From Eledone cirrhosa (taxonomy: Eukaryota; Mollusca; Cephalopoda; Octopoda; Eledonidae), in assembly GCA_964016885.1 (NCBI GenBank), contig OZ024742.1:114517939-114581938 (forward strand): a DNA stretch of 64,000 bases, written 5' to 3'. Of the stretch, positions 37,676 through 49,275 are shown in pieces. Position 1 is the stretch's first letter. The number at the start of each line of letters is the position of its first letter. Below the pieces are notes generated by a model, which had not been told where the DNA came from, did not search any database, and saw nothing but the letters and a program-made list of their open reading frames with translations. The position numbers and the translations under genes are program-made.

Positions 37676-39204
37676 CTTGTATGTATGTATATATATATAT
37701 ATATATATAATATATATACATATATATATATAACATGCATCCTAGTACAACCTGTCTTGGGGTCGGGTGGATGGCGGCTAAACTGGCAACCCCACCAAGG
37801 TTTCTTGGTGAGGAGGGAGATTTTGGACATCCTACAGGACTAAAAACAAAACCTGTCAAAGAGCAAAGGAGCTCTTAAGAGTCAGTGGCCATCCAAAATC
37901 ACCGGGAGAGATGACCCCTTAGCCTTTGTCAAGGCATAATTCTAGGAGAAGGAGGACTATGATATAACACCTGCAACCCTGATGGTATCTAATGATGTTG
38001 ACTTGTTCTTATTTTTGGTAAATATCATCCTGGTTAAGAGAGAGGGACTGGCCTTGTTCAGTTCCTTTGCTCACTATAAAAGCTCCACGGCACAGGCATT
38101 GCTTTGTATCTGGAAATCTCTCTGCACTTGTCGTCACATGGTACCATGGGCCCAGCACTATGTGTCAATAATTTTCACAAGTGTAGTGTTTGTACCAGAG
38201 TTTTCAAGTCGTTGGCTGGACTAAAGAGTCACACTCGTTCAGCGCATAGGTAGGGGTTCTCCTACATTGATATAAATTAGTGGCCGTACTCGAAAACGTG
38301 TTAGCAGCCACCATAGATACATATATATATGTATTTATATATATATATATGTTTTGTGAAGGTACGTATACTTTCTCGTACGTATATTTGATTATATATG
38401 TTAGTGCGTATGTTTTAATATATTCTCGTACATATGCTTTTGGTTATGTGTTTACGGGAGTTTTGCGTCTGTGTGAGTATGCGGCTTCCTACGTATGATG
38501 GGTGCGTGTATATGTGTACTTCATGTTTTGGTTGACGTTCGTCTCCGAACATTTGTGTATTTACATGTAGGTATGTGCGTGCGCTTGTTATATACGTATT
38601 TATTTATTTATATACGTTTATTTAATTACTTATTTATTTGTATACACGCGCACACACACACATATTTATATGTGCGTGGTTTTGTATACCTATGGCGAGT
38701 GTTTTCGTGTATGCCTGTGTATGTACGCATTTGGATTCGTGAATCTATTGATTTAATTTCAATTACATCTGTATTGTATTTTATTTACTTTATTCTTAAC
38801 TCTGAAGGGGAAAATAATTCGGTTTCCTAGTTAGAATTTTAGTCTACGACTTCAGCTATACCATTTACGTGGTTTTGTCTTTGCGTGCAATTGCTCTCTA
38901 CGTTCCACATATGACGTATTATCTTCGTTTTTTCCCGTTCTTTACCAGGGAATGTTTCCACGAACAAAAGTATCGTCTTCCTGTCTTCCTCCGGTTGCAA
39001 CGTTTTTTTGAAATATCCACTTTTGCGTTTACAGATTGACTTTGTTAGTTTCAGAAAATCCCGTTAAGGGTGAAAGCAGCGATTATTTGCTTAAACTTTA
39101 ATCTGTTATTTTAATAAATATTTGCTCTACGGTTTTTATATATATGATATATATTTATCCTTATCGAGCCCTCTTTGGATTTTAGTCTTCAAATTATTAT
39201 TATT
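37676..39204. other. unit B counterpart of 29,006-30,555
   Basis: TA arrays near 37,688-37,732 and 38,325-38,350, a TG/TTTA-rich middle, no supported gene. Same closing module as unit A. Confidence 0.5.
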
Positions 39205-39416
<212 letters not shown>

Positions 39417-39458
39417 TAAATGAAAATCCAAAGGCAAGGTAAAATTCCAATCATTTAA

Positions 39459-39532
39459 TCACGACATATGTTTCAATAAGAGATATATCGATTGTGAAGC
39501 CACGATTAATTATCACTGATCTCATCCGTTGA
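39459..39532 (-). ncRNA. hammerhead-like core in PLE2 left arm (B)
   Basis: Minus strand: CGGAUGAG in place of CUGAUGAG, a long stem II region, intact GAAACAUAUGUC, then GUGA. The 3' half is the best preserved of the four copies. Confidence 0.42.
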
Positions 39533-41164
39533 AAATGAATTGTCTTCAAATTTCTTGATATGAGGGAGAAGAAAACGATGTTACGTCACATAATTCATTC
39601 CCTCATATGGAGACACACCAGTCAGTCAGAGACGAGGTGACTGCTATTAGCTTAAAATTGAGGTCACAAAACTTTTCAGACTTCCATCGCTGCAAAAGCC
39701 GCTGGACATCGAAACAAATCTGTAGGGATGCAGTCAGTCACAGTTAGAAGTAAGTCGATACACACACACTCCACTCCCGCATACATCGGCTTGATGTAAA
39801 ATAAAAATTAAAATAAACATAAAAATAAATACATATACACACAGCAACACAGTATTAAACCCGCAGAATTATGTGGGTGGGCACACATACACCCCAACAC
39901 ACACCGGAGCGACATTCGAGAAAAAGCGTATATAAGAATGTACCAACACAGCAATCACCGAAAAGTCAGTTCGTAAAGCAACAGAAATTATGTCGGTCAA
40001 ATCTCAATTTGACGATGTAAATCGTAAATGTTAAGTTAACCAACGCTACACACACATACACACATACACAAGCGCGCGCGCGCAAGTAAGTTCAGTTTTC
40101 TGCTGTACGTGTAAAGATCCAATTATAACATCAATATCTTCAAGTGTGTGTTATGGCAAAAGGTATGCACACATCCGAATCAGCCAAAATATGGAAGTCT
40201 GGGTATATACACATCCATGTGAAAAGCTCAATTTGACGATATAGATTGGAAATGTTGGGTTAACCAAAGCTACACACATATACACACACACACGTGCGTG
40301 CGCGCAAGTAAATCCAGTTCAATGTTCTGCTATACGCGTATAGATCCAATTGTAACATCCATATCTTCAAGTGTGTGTTATGGTAAAAGGTATACACACA
40401 TCCGAATCGTCCAAAAATAAAGAGGGGGGGGGGGCGTGATCCTGGTATATACACATCCATGTGAAGAGCAAGCAATCAGCTCATGTCGAACTCCTTGTGT
40501 ACCGCTGTCCAGTTGAGAATCAAAATAACCAAATCCGTGCGTGCAAGCACTATAGTGCGTGTGCTGGCAAAGGGCTCTACGTAGGGTTGGTATAGGGTAA
40601 ATAGGTCCGCAAGTGCGATCTCCCACCACATGGGCCAATGAGCTGTTAAGATAGTTGTTTGAGTGGTGGAGGTGTGTTATTCAGCATAGAAGGTGAAGTA
40701 AGAAAATACAGGACAGTGAATGTGTGTAGGCCCATTAATCGTGTGTCAGTATCATTGTTCAACCCGTAACAATGAGTCCTCCATGGTTAGATGATCACGC
40801 ATCAAAAACTGGTGTAGAGTTCAGTTGGTAGGAACGTGACATTCGTAAATGTTGGAGCTGAATGTCTCAAAGAAGCGGGTACTGTGTGTAGAGCTATGTT
40901 TAGGGAGCGTAATCGGTCCTAACTAAGTGTGTAATCAATCTAACTATTTACTAGCTAGGTATTCTAAAAGAGAGCACTCAGATATGAGAACTCCGTGGAA
41001 ACATGCCGAGTATCAGTGCAAGTGCGCAAACAATCTTAGCCGTCTAACTACCTAAGTGTGTGACTGTCCGTTTATTGAGAGGACTCTAGGGCTAAAGTAG
41101 AGAGGGAGGAGTTATTCGTAGATTACCTTCCAAAAATCCTGCGGAAGGTTTTAGAGGTTATATG

Positions 41165-41877
41165 TTGACAGTTGCTGCAAAAAATCCGCTCTTCTATTAA
41201 TCCGCTCTTCTATTAATTAACAAGGGCCGCCTCTAATAATATTGAAAGTTTCAGCTATACATAAATTGCAGACGCCAGTGCCGCCGTTATAAGGTTGTGC
41301 TGACAAACTATGGACCAAGATAAGGAGTGCTCTATATTCTGAAGTTTAAGCTTCCAGACTAATTCCAAAAGTGCCGTGCTATTTTTCTTATCTCATCTAT
41401 TAAAGTTATGGCGGTGATTATACCATATATCCTTAAATTCAGTGGCAGTTGCTCCAATATACCTAAAAGTTCTATCAGGAGTGGAGACCTTACAGTTGTA
41501 GACTATGTTTTTGGTAAGGCATTTCCCAGCCAAGGCGCACGTGGCGGTTCTTCTGCAGTTGCATTCTCTGCTATCGATCTGGGTGGTTCGAGAAGGACCA
41601 CGGTACATTTGGGGTCGGGTCTCAGTTCCAGTCTGCTCTAGGGGTAAATTCCACGGGGTAGGGTCGACCCGACTCGCCTCACGTGTATGAGTCAGTTCCT
41701 CAAGAGAGCTGCCATTGTTACTGCTATGCCTAAATCCCTCATTGGCTGTCTTAAGTCTACTATAATTCATCTTAGCTATATTCTGAACTATGATACTAGT
41801 TGTAGAGTAGGACAACTTGATAGTATTTCTATTGAATATTTCATAATATCTGTGCGATCTAGGGAAGCAATTGTCTA
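41165..41877 (-). pseudogene. PLE2 C-terminal coding remnant (B)
   Basis: Duplicate of 33,845-34,557: KLSYSTTSIIVQNIAKMNYS, CNCRRTATCALAGKCL, NIVYNCKV, FRYIGATATEFKDIWYNHRH. Here the YIG triad is intact (Y-I-G), where unit A has Y-V-G. Frame breaks after NFNR (near 41,395) and later. Not functional. Confidence 0.82.
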
Positions 41878-42624
41878 AGGCCCTAAATTGAGCTCTTCAC
41901 ATGGATGTGTACATACCCAGACTTCCATCTTTTGGCTGATTCGGGTGTGTGTATACCTTTTGCCATAACACACACTTGAAGATATTGATGTTACAATTGG
42001 ATTTTCAGCAGAACACTGAACTGAACTTACTTGCGCGGACGCACTTATGTCTGTGTGAATGTGTGTGTAGCGTTGGTTAACTTAACATTTCCGATTTACA
42101 TCGTCAAATTGAGATTTGACCGACATAATTTCTGTTGCTTTACGAACTAACTTTTCGGTGATTGCTGTGTTGGTACATTCTTATATATGTTTTTTCTCGA
42201 ATGTCGTTTCGGTGTGTGTTGGGGTGTATGTGTGCCCACCCACGCTAATTCTGCGGGTTTAATACTGTGTTGTTGTGTGTATATGTATTTATTTTTATGT
42301 TTATGTTTATTTTTATTTTTATTTTTATTTTTATTTTTATTTTTATTTTTATTTTTATTTGACATCGAGCCGATGTATGCGGGTTTGAAGTGTGTGTGTA
42401 TCCACTTACTTCTAACGGTGACTGACTGCATCCCTACGGATTTGTTTCGATGTCCAGCGGCTTTGCAGCGATGGAAGTTTGAAAGACTTTGTGACCTCAA
42501 TTTTAAGCTAATAGCAGTCGCCTCGTCTCTGACTGACTGGTGTGTCTCCATATGAGGGAATGAATTATCTGATGTAACATCGTTTTTTCTACCTCATATC
42601 AAGAAATCTGAAGACAATTCATGT

Positions 42625-42698
42625 TCACCTGATGAGTTCAGTGATAATTGATCGTGGCTTCATAATCGATCTATATCTTATTGAAATATATGTCGTGA
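42625..42698 (+). ncRNA. hammerhead-like core in PLE2 right arm (B)
   Basis: UCAC, CUGAUGA, the stem II region, GAAA, UAUAU, GUC, GUGA. All core blocks are present and stem I has four pairs next to the core, but stem II is long and imperfect. Confidence 0.45.
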
Positions 42699-43814
42699 TT
42701 AAATGATTGGAATTTTACCTTGCCTTCGGATTTTCATTTTGATACTCAGTTTTAAATTATCCAGCTGTTCCCTCGAATGGAATTGAAGATATACAAAAGC
42801 GTTGAGTACTTAATATTTCTAACATAAAGTTGTTGGACCTTTTTACACAACCAATATTGCACCTTACTATATAACAACTATATATATATATAAAGGTTAA
42901 CATATACATAATGTTATAGATATATACATGTTGCAACTGGTCACTTTTAAGCTCTATGAAGAATTAATAAATTAAAAAATCAGAGCAACATATCATAAAT
43001 TATGTCTTTAGAATCATCAGATAAAATATATACTATTTCTTCTTCTAATTAGCATAATTAACCATATAAAAAATCAATTAGAACACGCTATAAGAAGAAA
43101 GGCTCTTATGGAGAAATCTCCGACAAATAACCGTACGTAGCCTCTTCGCGTTGGCCCCGATCGAGTATTTATCCAACACTTCGACAGCATGTAGAAACTG
43201 ACTAAATATATCATCAACCATACACAATTAGGTGTAAAATTAAAACTTAGAAGAAATGCGTACATACCGTAATTATATCTCTACCATGGTGTCTTCCTTA
43301 TTTTTAGACATCCAAATAATAGGAATGTCCTGAGTTAGGATTCACCAGGAGACAAACTCAAAATCATACATCTAGTTTTTCAATCCGATCCCGCCAAAAA
43401 TAGATTAAAAAATGGCTAAGAATCGTTATTTGGCGGTGGTCAAGCCAGAAAGAATGTATGCTGGTTGCTTACGGCGGGCGGGCTTTCTGCGAGAAAGCGC
43501 ATCCAAATATCGCCAAATTTAATCTCAACTTATCGGGAGATTATTAAATATAAAGGTTAACATGTACATAAAGTTATAGATATATACATGTTGCAACTGG
43601 TCACTTTCAAGCTCCATAGCGATTCTTAGCCATTTTTGAATCTATTTTTGGCGGGATCGGATTGAAAAACTAGATGTCTGATTTCCGGTCGTTGGTAGAT
43701 AATAATAATAACAAGGCACATTTATCAATTCCAGTACCGGTTGTTACACAGCGAAATCAATGGGCAATGTAAGATACATTACCAGAGTATACACATAGTT
43801 AATTGCCTCAACAC

Positions 43815-43815
<1 letters not shown>

Positions 43816-43899
<84 letters not shown>

Positions 43900-43912
43900 G
43901 TATATATATATA
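43816..43912. repeat. (TA)n array
   Basis: About 95 bp, closing unit B and directly adjoining the 3' end of the next PLE. Confidence 0.96.
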
Positions 43913-44006
43913 TAATGGAAAAATTTGAACAGGAACAAAACAGAGAGGCAGTACAACGAATGTTTATTAATTTCACGCTCTGGAGGGTGGGGTGGTGGTG
44001 GGGAAC

Positions 44007-44034
44007 GACGTTTCGGGCATAAACCCTTCCTCAG
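44007..44034 (-). ncRNA. minimal hammerhead-like core in PLE3 tail
   Basis: Minus strand CUGAGGA, AGGG, UUUAU, GCCC, GAAAC, GUC. This is the arrangement often seen in animal Penelope-like tails (CUGAUGA-AGGG...CCC-GAAACGUC), with U to G in the core. Stem I pairing is weak, and stem III has no loop, which would require dimer folding. Confidence 0.45.
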
Positions 44035-44819
44035 GTGAGAAGTGTGTGAGAACAGAGTTCAAAGGGTGTGTAGGGGAGAGGTGGAGAGACATATATCGAA
44101 AGGAAACGGTGCGAATGAAATGAAAAATAAAAATAAAAATAAAGCATGATCAAAATACAAGGAATGAAATAAAATTAAATATAAAAGCATGATCAAAATA
44201 AACTGAAATTAAAAGGGGGGTAAAACAGGTGGTGGAAGGGTGTGGGGTTTGTAGGGGTGGTGGCGGGTGGAGTGGGAGAGGGAGACGGGGTGGCCGAGCG
44301 GGGAGGGCTGAAGGTGGTGTGTGTGTGTATGTGTGTATGTGAAAGTAAGGGTTGGGGGAAGAACGGGGTTTCATATTCAGGAAGAGGTGTGTGTGGGGTG
44401 GGTTGTAGGTCGGAGTGTCTGTGCGTGTGTGGATAGAGGGGTGGGGGGAGAGGAATCAGGAGGTGTGTTTGGGGTTTAAGCGTGTTGTGGGTGTAGGTGG
44501 CGTGTGGAGAAAACAATTTTGGGGTGTGTGTGGGTGAGTTATATAGGTGGTTCCGTAAGAGGATGCTTGAAAAGTTGTGAAAATCCTGTGATGTTTAGTG
44601 GATTCCGTGGTGGTCAAGTTCCACATACGAGTATTCCATGAAGAGATGGTCGGAAGAGGAGCGATGTGTGGTGCGCGTGCAGCAGGAAGTGGTCAAGCAG
44701 TGGGAGTGCTGTGTGTCTGTTTGTGCTGGGAGGTGGTCAGAGGGCATAGAAGCAGTCGGTCGAATGGTAAAGGGACGAGGATGGGTGGGTGTGAAAGTTG
44801 GAGTGAGGTGGGTGTGTGT

Positions 44820-45440
44820 GTATTAGTAGAGGTGTTAGTGGGATGAGTGAGTGTGGAGCGAGGGTGTGGGTGGAGCGGGGAGAGAAGGGTGTGTGTAGTT
44901 CTATGGAGGGATTGTGGTGTACTGGTGTGTAGTTTTATGAAGGGGTGTTAGTGGGTGTTAGTATACGGGAGGTGGGGAAGGGTTGAATGCAGGTGTGAGT
45001 GGGGGTTAGTGGTGGTAGAGTGTGTGTGGGTACGTGGTGTACGAGGGTGTGTGGGTACGTGTGCGTGGGGTTGGGGGTGTTAGTGATGTTAGTTTCGTGT
45101 GGGGTGGGTGGTGTAAATGGGTGCGTGTGTTCGTGTGCTTGGGGTCAGGGGGTGTTAGTGAGGTTAGTTGCGGGGTGGTGGGATGGAGGTTGGGGTGAGA
45201 TGTGTGGGGGTGAGGGTTAGTGGTGGTAGTAGGGTGTGTGTTTAGTGTGAGCGCGTGTATATATCTGCCGGTGGGTGTGTGCGTGTGATAAGGAGGGGGG
45301 AGGAGAAGAAGGGAGGGACGTTAGTATGTTAGTTGGGGAAGGGTGGTCGGATGAGGGGTGGTGTGGAGGTGTTAGTATTGTTAGTTGTGGGGTGGGCGGT
45401 GAAAAGGAGAGGTGTGTTAGTGGTGTTAGTGGGGGATAAA
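44820..45440. repeat. degenerate GGTGTTAGT-rich tract
   Basis: GTTAGT or GTGTTAGT recurs more than a dozen times at irregular spacing among G-runs. It lies in the 3' region of PLE3. Not a telomeric TTAGGG array: the motif and spacing are irregular. Confidence 0.6.
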
Positions 45441-45504
45441 TGTGGGGGGGGAGGGGGCGGTCGAAGGCTAAAGGAATACGGGTGGAGAGTTCAGGCTGGG
45501 GGGA

Positions 45505-46532
45505 GTGTGGGTCTGTAAGATGAAGATAGTTCTTTGTTCGACTCTAAGGCGATTGGCGGGTGTTCCGTGTCATTGGAGTAGGCCACAGACTGTGAGATGG
45601 CGTGCGGAATGTCCAGGGCCACCAAAGTGGGGGGCGATGGGGGAACTACCACCGAGACGAATATCCCGGAGGTGCTCAGTGAATCGGTCCGCCAGGCGAC
45701 GTCCCGTCTGTCTGACTAGGTTGGAGGAGGTGCAGCGGAAGGCATGCCGGACAGAGAGAGAGTGGCCGTTGGGACCCTGGAAGGTGGTGGTGTTGCTGAT
45801 GTGGGGACAGGTGTTGCAGCGGGGCCTAGAACAGGGAAAGGAACCGTGGGGGGGAAACAGAGCATGTGTTGGGGGTTAGGGAGCTGTGGACGAGGAGGGT
45901 GCGGAGATTGCGTGCGCGTTTGAAGGAGGGGAGTGGTGGGGTTGGGAAGATGTGGGAGGTGGAGGGGTCGGACTGGAGGCGTCGGAAGAGGCGGCGGATG
46001 GTGCGGTGGAGGGGTAAGGTGGAGGGGTGGTAGGTGATGGGGAAGGGGAGACGGTGGGTTGGTGTGCGGTGGCGTGGGGTGAGGCTGGTGGAGCGGGGGA
46101 CGGCACGGGCGCGGGTGAGAGCGGTGTGGAGGAGAGGGGGGGAACCTCTGCGGATGAAATGGCTGACTAGGGAAAGGGCCTGGGATTCGAAGTCAGCATC
46201 TCGGCTACAGAGGCGGCGGATCCTGAGAAGTTGGGAGTAGGGAATGGAGTGTTTAGTGTGGGTGGGGTGGGAAGAGGTGAAGTCGAGGTAAGAGTGGGAG
46301 TCGGTGTGTTTGAATAAGGCGGACGTGACGAGGGAGTGGTGGGAGGGGTCGAAGGCGACGGAGATGTCTAAGAAGTGGACGTGGGTGGTGGAGATAGAGG
46401 TGTTGAAGTGGAGGCAGGGGTGGAAGGAGCAGAAGAAGGAGAGAAAGGAGTCGAGCTGTTCTCGGGTGAGGGTCGTGGCTCCGATACAGTCGTCAATGTA
46501 ACGACCGTACAGTTCGGGCGTGGGGCCGGTGT
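45505..46532 (-). pseudogene. PLE3 reverse transcriptase C-half and broken GIY-YIG
   Basis: The frame from 46,532 lacks a Met and is open to about 45,824. It begins TGPTPELYGRYIDDCIGATT with the catalytic YIDD, then HVHFLDISVAF, KHTDSHSYLDFTSSHPTHTK (a hallmark of these elements), IPYSQLLRIRRLC, DFESQALSLVSHFIRRG, SFKRARNLRTLLV. A one-base shift at a run of seven G on the plus strand (about 45,848-45,854) leads to CSRPRCNTCPHIS, VRHAFRCTSSNLV, then TGRRLADRFTEHLRDI and a stop. Between NLV and TGRRL the expected CxxC and YIGET segment is deleted, so the nuclease signature is gone. RT motifs 1-4 are missing by 5' truncation. Confidence 0.85.
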
Positions 46533-47490
46533 ATATATATATATATAAATGGCGAGCTACGTGGTTGCATTTAAGTATAATGAAAAATAAAAGTTATGGG
46601 CGAAAGGTGTATCCTCGTCAGTTGTCTACTAGGAGTCATTGGTATTTATTCGCGTTAGAAACAATATACCTCACCCTAGGGCGAAAATAACTAAAATACG
46701 TTATTGGGATAAATAAGAGGGGGAGAAAAACATGTAAATAGACACGAAGGGTGAAACAACGTAAACAGATGAAAAATAGGAAATATCAAGTCAACAACTC
46801 ATTTCTAACGTAAGAACAGGCGAATTTTGAGGAGAGAGAAAAAAGACACGTCTTAGCTGAAGCATTATTTGCGAGAGAAGAGGCTGCATACAATGGCGGA
46901 CGAGGGAGGAAGAGAGCTAGCGGAGAGAAGGTGACTAGCAGAGAAGGAGTGAGTGAAGGTAAGACGAAGCGAGAAAGAGATAGTTATAGTGGGAGGGTAG
47001 CCGAGGGAAGGAGACTAGCAGAGGTGGTGAGCGAAAGTAAGAGGGAGAAGGAGAGAGAAGGGGGACAAAGAGGATAGCCACAAGGGGCGAGAATAGAGAC
47101 GGGTACAGCGAAGAAGAGAGCTTATGTGAATAAACAAGCGAGCTGTGTGGTTGCATTTAAGTATAATGGAAAATAAAAGTTACGGGTGAAAGAAAGGGGC
47201 ATCCTCGTCAGTTGTCTACTAGGAATCATTGTGATTTCTTCGCGTTAGAGACAATATAACTCAGCCTAGGGCGAACAATAACTAACATCTCGCCATTTGT
47301 ATTCATATAAGATCCCTTCTTCGCTATGACCCGTCCATGTTCTCTCCCCTTTCTGCTATCGTCTCTCTCCCCCTTCTCTCTCATTCTCCCTCTTACTTTC
47401 GCTCATCTCCTCTGCTAGTCAACTTCTCTCGGCGAGCCTCCCACTATAACTATCTCTTTCTCGCTTCTTCTTACGTTCACTCACACCCTC
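46533..47490. repeat. direct and inverted repeat cluster
   Basis: 46,550-46,700 recurs directly at 47,132-47,290 (GTGGTTGCATTTAAGTATAA, ATCCTCGTCAGTTGTCTACT). Separately 46,945-47,150 is the reverse complement of about 47,290-47,490 (AGATAGTTATAGTGGGAGG and partner). The purine-rich GA-like strand flips to pyrimidine-rich at the centre near 47,215. Probably a nested transposon remnant; family unknown. Confidence 0.75.
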
Positions 47491-47499
47491 TCTGCGTGT

Positions 47500-48205
47500 A
47501 TGTCAACGCACGTTGTTGTAGGCACACACGCACAAACACAGGCTGACATACACGCATATGTACTTTATGCCGAAATAAGAACTGTATTCCTTTGCATTTC
47601 AGGATTTTGACACTCAGGAGTTGGTGTTTTACACTCCACTTTTGTCTCATTTGCTCTTAAAACGCACCACCGGATGAAAGTGTAAGAATTGTAATTCTTT
47701 ACACTTCTAGATTCTAACACACAGGTTTTCTACTTCAGTTAATATTTTCCAAATTTTTCAAATTTTCATATTGGTTGTAACACAGACGCATTTTATTTTT
47801 TTTCATTTTATTTTTTTTGTTTGGCACCTCCACCACGTGAAATGGTGGCATGATAGATACAAACCTACACACACCAATTCTTCTAAACAGAGCAGCAGCA
47901 AACCTAAGTTTACCTGCCAGCTGACCCTTTACACCACTATCACTACCAACACAATGGAGGAGGTCAGCTGTACTTAAACAAAAACAACTGCAACAGACTG
48001 TCTTGCCTCAGAAAAATTTCCATAGAATTTTGACTGAGGAATGATCTCACAACTGACCAATGGGATGAGAGAGTGTCCTATGACGCCGAAATTCGTTTGT
48101 TCTAATTCATATGATTCCAGGAGCTGGACATATCGGAGTATTGACGGAGTAAAACACACTTCAACAACATGTGCACCTGTATCTCCCACACCAATTCGGA
48201 CTGCC
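47500..48205. other. unassigned
   Basis: No recognised gene. Frames at 47,771-47,977 and on the minus strand at 47,974-48,189 have no domain. Possibly the tail of the element whose hammerhead-like block follows. Confidence 0.3.
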
Positions 48206-48245
48206 TGAAGAGGTCACAGCCAATGATGGCTGTCACAAAAATATA
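48206..48245 (+). ncRNA. decayed hammerhead-like block
   Basis: CUGAAGA, then GGUCACAGCC, loop AAUGAU, GGCUGUCAC, then AAAA where GAAA is expected. The hairpin keeps at least six contiguous pairs. It ends beside a short TA run. No stem I partner found. Confidence 0.35.
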
Positions 48246-48249
48246 TATA

Positions 48250-48876
48250 GCAGTATATCTATAATTTATAATAAACGAACACAAACTTTACATATTAGAC
48301 TTAATTATTTTACATTACTCCGGACTAAACCAACCAACCAACGTACTTCGTCGAGTTCTCCAATCTTCATACTGAGTAAACAACTAACATATACTCAATA
48401 TATATATATAATTCCCATCCCTTATTTTGACCCAAAATAAGGGACGAAAGAGAAATAAACAAATTTCTGTGTTTAATTGCATTCACACTCATTTGAAGAC
48501 TTTCAATACATGAATATAAAAAGGGTAAGCATCATAATGATTGATAGAGAATAGTGGGTGCCCAAGCATCATTATTTGAATCGCAGATGTACCTAAAGCG
48601 AGGCAAGTTATTCTTCAGTGTGGGCTCAAAGCTGTAATATCCCCTGGGCAAATCAACGCTGCTGGAACAATTTGCAATTTGTTAAACATGGAGGTGTCCG
48701 AAATCTTTGAGATCTCTAAATGACAGCTGATAAAATGTATGTAGAATATAGAATAAGTTATCTTATTCTCACTCTTACCCTCTCTCTCGCTGAATATATG
48801 TCTGTTTATATATACATATGTATGTATAGACACACACACACACCTACACGCACACATATATAAATAAAATAAAACA

Positions 48877-48880
<4 letters not shown>
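48250..48880. other. no supported gene
   Basis: AT-rich. A small hairpin CCCTTATTTTG-ACC-CAAAATAAGGG lies at about 48,418-48,443. A CA-rich patch lies at 48,830-48,860. Confidence 0.45.

Positions 48881-49275
<395 letters not shown>

Larger units (their letters stand above)
39418..42745. mobile_element. Penelope-like composite PLE2, unit B
   Basis: Same composite as 32,121-35,391, with the same internal junction between truncated coding copy and inverted tail (41,877-41,882), so it formed before the segmental duplication. Confidence 0.85.
43913..46532 (-). mobile_element. Penelope-like element PLE3, 5'-truncated
   Basis: Minus-strand element from the RT active site (46,532) through GIY-YIG remnants (to 45,505) and a long C/A-rich 3' region to the TA array at 43,912. 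Both ends lie in TA arrays. Strongly skewed: the plus strand is G/T-rich throughout, unlike all neighbours. The tail ends with AATTAATAAACATTCG on the minus strand, an AATAAA-like signal near the end. Confidence 0.85.

Noticed and set aside
44193..44516. Pro/Thr-rich minus frame and Gly/Val-rich plus frames over 44-45.5 kb
   Set aside because: They arise from the G/T-skewed 3' region of PLE3. No domain, and the real PLE frame ends upstream.
44820..45440. Interstitial telomere array
   Set aside because: GTTAGT words are irregular and TTAGGG units are not tandem.
45876..46106. 76-codon Ser/Pro-rich minus frame
   Set aside because: Out-of-frame shadow of the PLE3 reverse transcriptase C-half, which reads in another phase without an ATG.
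46600..46660. CTGACGAGGAT block on the minus strand, hammerhead-like (also near 47,190)
   Set aside because: No GAAA or NUH partner and no convincing stem II.
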